The notes beneath the pieces were generated by a model. The model ran no database searches and was not told where the DNA came from. It saw only the letters and a list, made by a program, of their open reading frames with translations. From positions 1 to 11,289 of the forward strand of contig CAJMDR010000036.1 in the NCBI GenBank assembly GCA_905212215.1: a DNA stretch of 11,289 bases, given 5' to 3'. Below are positions 7,054-11,289 of the stretch, one piece after another. The first letter of the stretch is position 1. Every line of letters begins with the position of its first letter. This DNA is from an uncultured Porphyromonadaceae bacterium (GTDB lineage: Bacteria > Bacteroidota > Bacteroidia > Bacteroidales > Muribaculaceae). The position numbers and the translations under genes are program-made.

Positions 7054-8199
7054 ATGAAAAGATTTAGCATAGCGACTTTCCTCAGTCTCATACTTCTGAT
7101 GATTAGCGGCGGATGCAGCGAGAAAACGACAGCTTCCACCAAATCTGCAACCGACAACCAGTCGTCGGGCGAGACCAAAGACAGCGTACAGGCTGCACAG
7201 AAACCGGCTCCGAGCGTCAGAGACCTGACATTCGCCTTTGTAGGCGACATAATGATGGGCACCAACTACCCGGAGAGTCCGGCGGGAGCATATCTCCCGG
7301 CCAACGACGGCAAGGACCTTTTCCGTGATGCCGCCGAACTACTTCGCAGCGCCGACATAGCGGCGGGCAACCTTGAGGGCACACTGCTCGACAGCGGAGG
7401 GACACCCAAGAAATGCAGCAATCCCAGCGTCTGCTATGCTTTCCGTATGCCGACTAAATACGTATCTAATCTCATCGATGTAGGCATGGACTTCGTAGGT
7501 ATCGCCAACAACCACATCAACGACTTCGGTCCTGTAGGCCTTGCCTCCACCAAGAAGACACTCACCGATGCAGGAATAGTGTTTGCAGGCCTACAAGCAG
7601 GACCACGCACTGCTACTCTGGAACGCGACGGACGCAAGATTGGTTTTGCGGCTTTCGGTCACAGCAAAGGCACCATGTCAATAAACGACCTTGAGACCGT
7701 AAGGCGCACCGTGGCCGACCTTAAGAAGAGCCATGACATCGTAGTCGTCAGCTTCCACGGCGGCGCTGAAGGACCAAAATACAGCCATGTCCCCCATTCT
7801 TCGGAGACTGCTTTCGGCGAAAACCGCGGCAACGTTGAGAAATTCGCCCATACCGCCATTGATGCCGGCGCCGATGTGGTATATGGCCATGGACCTCATG
7901 TGGCAAGAGCGGCAGAGCTTTATAAAGACCACCTTATCCTCTACAGCCTCGGCAACTTCTGCACACCCTATCGCATGGGACTCGGCGGCATCAGCGGTGA
8001 GGCACCACTGGTTATCGTCACCATCGACAACACAGGCAAGTTCAAAGGAGGCAAAATCTACAGCTTCATTCAGCAGAAAGGCACAGGACCGCGCCTTGAC
8101 CCGAACCACTCCGTAGCGAAACAGATAAAGAGCCTCAGCACACAGGACTTCCCTTCCTCACCGCTACGCATAGACCCCGACGGCACTCTCCATCGCTGA
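7054..8199 (+). CDS. CapA-family lipoprotein (PGA_cap metallophosphatase-like)
   Basis: This gene encodes 381 residues. An N-terminal hydrophobic segment ends ISGGC, so Cys21 is probably lipidated, and a Ser/Thr/Lys-rich linker runs to about residue 55. The CapA / poly-gamma-glutamate capsule domain follows, with its metallophosphatase-like motifs in order: GDIMMG (64-69), NLEG (106-109), NNHINDFG (152-159), SFHGGAE (233-239), GHGPH (278-282) and YSLGNF (297-302). All metal-ligand positions appear present, so the enzyme should be active. Members are linked to poly-gamma-glutamate or other capsule anchoring, but no capB, capC or capE partner is nearby, so a capsule role is not shown here and the substrate is unknown. 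It follows the DUF4954 gene by 50 bases with no promoter or terminator between them, so it is probably the third gene of the hflX operon. A hairpin lies 14 bases after the stop. Confidence 0.9.
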   Translation: MKRFSIATFLSLILLMISGGCSEKTTASTKSATDNQSSGETKDSVQAAQKPAPSVRDLTFAFVGDIMMGTNYPESPAGAYLPANDGKDLFRDAAELLRSADIAAGNLEGTLLDSGGTPKKCSNPSVCYAFRMPTKYVSNLIDVGMDFVGIANNHINDFGPVGLASTKKTLTDAGIVFAGLQAGPRTATLERDGRKIGFAAFGHSKGTMSINDLETVRRTVADLKKSHDIVVVSFHGGAEGPKYSHVPHSSETAFGENRGNVEKFAHTAIDAGADVVYGHGPHVARAAELYKDHLILYSLGNFCTPYRMGLGGISGEAPLVIVTIDNTGKFKGGKIYSFIQQKGTGPRLDPNHSVAKQIKSLSTQDFPSSPLRIDPDGTLHR

Positions 8200-8213
8200 C
8201 AGACCTCACACCA

Positions 8214-8255
8214 CCACTTGACATGGGCATCAGGTATGAGGCGCATGTCAAGTGG
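8214..8255 (+). terminator. Perfect 12-bp hairpin after the CapA gene
   Basis: CCACTTGACATG at 8214-8225 pairs perfectly with CATGTCAAGTGG at 8244-8255 across an 18-base loop. Inside the loop, CAT (8228-8230) can pair with ATG (8236-8238). It is followed by a pyrimidine-rich stretch and not a pure T run. Its place just after a stop suggests a terminator or 3' stabilising hairpin; a dyad operator is the alternative. Confidence 0.6.
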
Positions 8256-8497
8256 CAATCTTCATTCTTCACAGGACAACGAATTGGATTAAAGATATTT
8301 TGCAAGATTTGAAAATAAGAGTGGTTTAAAGATAAACAGAGTCCAGATAAAGTTCTGCAGGATTAAAGATTAGCACTTCAATTACAAAAAGGTAAAGATA
8401 CTCCAACTCCAAATGTTAAAAACAAGCCAGCTCCAAAGGCATCAAAGGTTAAATATGTTAAAATCAAAGACATTTCATGAAATACGCTCCATTTTAT
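8256..8497. other. AT-rich spacer with an unidentified broken reading frame
   Basis: This stretch is clearly richer in A and T than the genes on either side. On the plus strand one frame is open from 8319 to 8363 (EWFKDKQSPDKVLQD), meets TAA at 8364-8366, and continues in the same frame from 8367 to TGA at 8478-8480. The second part has KGKDTPTPNVKNKPAPKAS and then a Lys/Val/Ile-rich end. There is no ATG, GTG or TTG start in the second part. GGATTAAAGAT occurs twice, at 8287-8297 and 8360-8370. It may be a decayed gene end, but I recognise no family and it could be chance. Confidence 0.35.
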
Positions 8498-8527
8498 TTT
8501 GCAGTAAAAAAACATACATTAATTTTG
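8498..8527 (+). promoter_or_regulatory. Bacteroidota promoter for the C10 peptidase homologue
   Basis: TTTG at 8498-8501, an 18-base spacer and TAATTTTG at 8520-8527 fit the TTTG / TAnnTTTG form. Transcription would start near 8534, leaving a leader of about 85 bases before the ATG at 8619. Confidence 0.65.
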
Positions 8528-8618
8528 CCATCGGAATTTTCCAACACAACCAGATTCCTGTTGATGGAGATACATCCACAAAATTTACCTGATTAGCAGG
8601 ATCACAAAAAAAATCAAT

Positions 8619-9867
8619 ATGAAAAAGTTCATAATGACGTTCGCTGCGCTAATAGCGTTGGTATCATGCGGCAAGCGACAATGAGCCGCCGACGCCTCCT
8701 GTTCCTCCCGACAAGCCGGTAGTCGTTCCCGAAGCAAAGATATCACCCAAAGAAGCACAGGAGGCATTCCTCCGCGCATGGAATGACTTCTATCCCGAGA
8801 CTCGCGGTTATGTTCCAAGCATAACCTCATGCACAGCCTATGACTTACATTGCTCCCTTTCCACCCGTTCCGGCGGAGAACCAATGTTCTATGTCATCAA
8901 CTTAGAGGACAACAAGGGATTCGCCATCATGGCCGCCAATCCTGCTATTCCGGAACTGTTAGCCATCTCTGACAACGGCAACCTCGACCTTTCCGGAACT
9001 CCAAACAACGGCGTGAGGAATTTCGTGCGCCGCATTGGCGACATCTTCCTGCCCATTGACACTGCTGCCCATGAGCTTGGCGAGATATACACGGTCGCCA
9101 CCGCGTGGGAGACAACAGCCAGCATCCCCGCTATCTGCAAGGTGAAATGGGATGAGTTATACCCCTTCAACCAGTACACGCCACTCACCGGCCGCCTCAG
9201 CACGGTGGCAGGTTCCGACGCGGTAGCGATTGCCCAGGCGATGTCAGTATTCGGCCAGCCGACAACCCTCAACGGATATACATTCGACTGGACTGCAATG
9301 TGTGCCCCCGAAATCACAGATGACGCAATGAAACAGATAGCTCGATTCTTGTCACTCATAGGCGTCATAGGCGATTTCGACTATTCCAGGAGGTACACAG
9401 AAGCCAACTTAGCCGGCATCATGAAAGTAATGCGTGCATGCGGCTATGAAAACGCTGTCGGCACCTTGGGTCAGGAGAATGGAACAGAGACACCGTACCC
9501 CTACATTACCGCTACTGTACGGAGCGAGCTGGAGGCCTCACGACCCGTCATAGTCAGAGGCAAGGATGACTCCAAACACAAATACTGGCATGGCTGGCTC
9601 ATCCATGGCTTCATGACCCGTCAGAGAGAAGTGGAGAAGCGCCGCGAGACTGCAACGGACATAGAGATCCTGGGCAGGAGCACCGAGAAACAGGAATATG
9701 TGCTTTGCAACTGGGGAGCTTATGGGGAACATGACGGCTATTATCTGAGCAGCGTATTCGCCTTTGACTTTGAGAACTCTATTCCCGAGGGGAACAACGA
9801 CAACACTGCTCCCGGCAACTACTCCGACGAACTCAGCATAATCAAGAACATCTACCCTACCCGATAA
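8619..9867 (+). pseudogene. Frameshifted C10 (streptopain-like) peptidase homologue, catalytic Cys replaced by Ser
   Basis: ATG at 8619 opens a classic lipoprotein signal, MKKFIMTFAALIALVSCGK, but the frame stops at TGA 8682-8684. The body continues one frame over, from about 8677 (DNEPPTPPVPPDKP), through a pro-domain (SPKEAQEAFLRAWNDFYPE, then YVINLEDNKGFAIMAA) and a C10 catalytic region to TAA at 9865-9867. Loss of two bases (AG) after 8675 would explain the shift: restoring AGC gives CGKSDNEPP, a typical lipoprotein tether. The intact protein would have about 416 residues. Family motifs: the GCVATAxAQxM block reads GSDAVAIAQAM, so the nucleophile position is Ser (codon 9214-9216). The active-site His is kept in WHGWLIHG (His codon 9589-9591), and the Asn-Trp motif is kept in CNWGAYGEHDGYYL (Trp codon 9712-9714). 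If translated from ATG 8884, a 327-residue product would lack the signal and most of the pro-domain. The gene has its own promoter and terminator. The absence of other stops suggests either recent decay or a sequencing error. Confidence 0.75.
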
Positions 9868-9973
9868 TCAAACGCTAATTATCGGAAACGACATCTCTTC
9901 GCTGTTGCAATAACGCTGCAAAGAGACATCTCATGCCACAGGAGACAATAAACCGAAATACATGACAACAAGG

Positions 9974-10004
9974 CGGCGCATCCGAGCGGGTGCGCCGTTT
10001 TTTT
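9974..10004 (+). terminator. Strong Rho-independent terminator
   Basis: A 10-bp GC-rich stem (9974-9983 with 9988-9997, one T-G pair) has a 4-base loop GAGC and is followed by seven T at 9998-10004. It lies 107 bases after the C10 homologue stop and isolates it from rpsA. Confidence 0.92.
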
Positions 10005-10111
10005 AGCTTGGAAAGATAAGGAGATTAAGAATTTAAGGGAGGTGGGATAAGCGAGTTTAACGGGCAAGAGCGAATGATTTGAATGAGATTTTGGATGGAA
10101 ATTGCGGAAGA
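10005..10111. other. Non-coding spacer before rpsA
   Basis: This purine-rich stretch lies between the terminator and the rpsA promoter. No reading frame with coding character, RNA gene or clear repeat is seen. Confidence 0.5.
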
Positions 10112-10143
10112 TTTGGAGAAAACGGAAAAATGTATTATCTTTG
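10112..10143 (+). promoter_or_regulatory. Bacteroidota promoter for rpsA
   Basis: TTTG at 10112-10115, a 20-base spacer and TATCTTTG at 10136-10143 match the consensus fully, with the same spacing as the hflX promoter. Transcription should begin near 10150, giving a leader of about 75 bases. Confidence 0.85.
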
Positions 10144-10162
10144 CAGCGCCGTAGTGTATGCA

Positions 10163-10174
10163 CGCACATGTGCG
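10163..10174. repeat. 12-bp perfect palindrome in the rpsA leader
   Basis: CGCACATGTGCG reads the same on both strands. It begins about 13 bases after the predicted transcript start, so it could be a protein-binding dyad. As RNA the 12-base palindrome could fold only into a very short hairpin. Whether it regulates S1 synthesis is unknown. Confidence 0.45.
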
Positions 10175-10224
10175 CAAAGCTGCGAAGCGAGATAATCAAC
10201 TTTTTTCAGCATTAACCATTTTTA

Positions 10225-11289
10225 ATGAACGAACTTAAAAACACCCCGGTCGAGGGCCTTCAGGACTTTGACTGGGACGCCTTTGAAAACGGCGACACCG
10301 CAGGGGCAAAAAGCCGCGAGGACCTTACCAAGACCTACAACGAGACACTGAACACGGTCAAGGACAAAGAGGTAGTCGAAGGTACCGTCATCGCCATCAA
10401 CAAGCGCGAAGTGGTGGTTAACATCGGTTACAAATCCGACGGCATCATCCCTGTAACAGAATTCCGCTACAATCCCGACCTTAAGGTAGGCGACACAGTA
10501 GAGGTATTCATCGAGAACCAGGAGGACAAGAAAGGCCAGCTGGTACTCAGCCACAAGAAAGCCTGTGCATCGCGCAGCTGGAACCGCGTCAAAGAGGCAA
10601 TGGAGAAAGACGAAGTCATCAAGGGCTACGTTAAATGCCGCACCAAAGGTGGCATGATCGTAGACGTCTTCGGCATCGAAGCTTTCCTCCCCGGCTCTCA
10701 GATCGACGTACGCCCCATCCGCGACTACGATGTATTCGTAGACAAGACCATGGAGTTCAAGGTGGTAAAAATCAACGAGGAGTACAAGAACGTAGTAGTG
10801 AGCCACAAGGCCCTCATCGAGGCAGAACTCGAGGCCCAGAAGCGCGAGATCATCTCCAAGCTGGAGAAAGGTCAGGTACTGGAGGGCGTAGTGAAGAACA
10901 TCACCGCCTACGGTGTGTTCATCGACCTTGGCGGCGTAGACGGTTTGATCCACATCACCGACCTGAGCTGGGGCCGCGTATCGGACCCGCACGAGGTTGT
11001 AGAGCTTGACCAGCGTCTGAACGTGGTAATCCTCGACTTCGACAACGAGAAGAAACGTATTGCCCTGGGTCTGAAGCAGCTTACCCCGCATCCGTGGGAT
11101 AACCTGGATCCGAACCTCAAGCCCGGCGACCACATCAAGGGCAAGGTAGGCGTGATGACTGATTACGGCGCATTCGTAGAGGTACAGCCCGGCGTGGAAG
11201 GCCTTATCCACGTGAGCGAGATGAGCTGGAGCCAGCACCTCCGCTCGCCGCAGGACTTCATGAAGGTCGGCGACGAGGTCGAGGCCGTC
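10225..11289 (+). CDS. rpsA: 30S ribosomal protein S1 (5' part, cut by window edge)
   Basis: S1 binds mRNA on the 30S subunit and helps initiation, which matters in Bacteroidota because most of their mRNAs lack Shine-Dalgarno sites. The visible 355 codons run to the last base of the window without a stop; the family is usually near 590 residues here. After an acidic N-terminus of about 45 residues come S1 (OB-fold) domains at about residues 49-112, 129-196 and 215-286, and a fourth begins at about 300 and is cut. Domains 3 and 4 carry the typical YGVFIDLGGVDGLIHITDLSW and YGAFVEVQPGVEGLIHVSEMSW patterns. The ATG at 10225 is preceded by AT-rich sequence (catttttA) without a Shine-Dalgarno, normal for this phylum, and by a strong promoter. 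No frameshift or unusual feature is seen in the visible part. Confidence 0.97.
   Translation, partial: MNELKNTPVEGLQDFDWDAFENGDTAGAKSREDLTKTYNETLNTVKDKEVVEGTVIAINKREVVVNIGYKSDGIIPVTEFRYNPDLKVGDTVEVFIENQEDKKGQLVLSHKKACASRSWNRVKEAMEKDEVIKGYVKCRTKGGMIVDVFGIEAFLPGSQIDVRPIRDYDVFVDKTMEFKVVKINEEYKNVVVSHKALIEAELEAQKREIISKLEKGQVLEGVVKNITAYGVFIDLGGVDGLIHITDLSWGRVSDPHEVVELDQRLNVVILDFDNEKKRIALGLKQLTPHPWDNLDPNLKPGDHIKGKVGVMTDYGAFVEVQPGVEGLIHVSEMSWSQHLRSPQDFMKVGDEVEAV

Noticed and set aside
7678..8109. 143-codon minus-strand frame within the CapA gene
   Set aside because: It overlaps intact CapA motifs and has no promoter or family resemblance.
9879..10199. 106-codon minus-strand frame between the C10 homologue and rpsA
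   Set aside because: It runs through a strong terminator stem and the rpsA promoter and has no recognisable features.
10222..11238. 338-codon open frame on the minus strand opposite rpsA
   Set aside because: It is an antisense shadow of a highly biased ribosomal protein gene; S1 domains on the plus strand are unmistakable.

Overview
The window looks like a chromosomal segment of a gut-type Bacteroidales bacterium (Bacteroidota). The support is fourfold. There are three copies of the Bacteroidota promoter form TTTG-N18..20-TAnnTTTG, plus one further perfect -7 box. Clear Shine-Dalgarno sites are absent before the genes. A DUF4954 protein and a streptopain-like C10 peptidase homologue are present, both typical of this order. 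The window also opens into rpsA with the Bacteroidota-type ribosomal protein S1. I cannot name a genus; Muribaculaceae or Bacteroidaceae-like is a guess.

Left part, 1-3917, transcribed leftwards. A promoter at about 3910-3917 drives three adjacent paralogues (2750-3799, 1655-2701, 594-1646). Each encodes an exported protein of about 350 residues made almost wholly of RCC1-type beta-propeller repeats: six full repeats of about 48 residues and a final half repeat. They are followed after 36 bases by a coiled-coil protein with a lipoprotein signal (63-557) and then a strong intrinsic terminator (19-48). The four genes read like one operon. However, the body of the last gene resembles a Firmicutes coiled-coil family, so a transfer or assembly join should be considered there.

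Middle part, 4032-8255, transcribed rightwards. hflX (ribosome-rescue GTPase) starts at 4072, almost on its own transcription start. It overlaps a DUF4954 gene (5285-7003), which is followed 50 bases later by a CapA-family lipoprotein (7054-8199) and a 12-bp hairpin (8214-8255). This is probably one housekeeping operon.

Right part. An AT-rich spacer (8256-8618) carries a broken, unidentified reading frame and then a promoter for a C10 peptidase homologue (8619-9867). That gene has two defects. A frameshift separates its lipoprotein signal from the body. The residue aligned with the catalytic Cys of streptopain is Ser. It ends at a strong terminator (9974-10004). rpsA then starts at 10225 from a textbook promoter, with a 12-bp palindrome in its leader, and runs off the right edge after 355 codons.

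The best candidates for something undescribed are the three-gene RCC1 propeller operon with its coiled-coil lipoprotein partner, and the Ser-substituted C10 homologue. No CRISPR array, tRNA, rRNA, insertion sequence or phage gene was seen. All family assignments come from recognising motifs by eye, without database searches.
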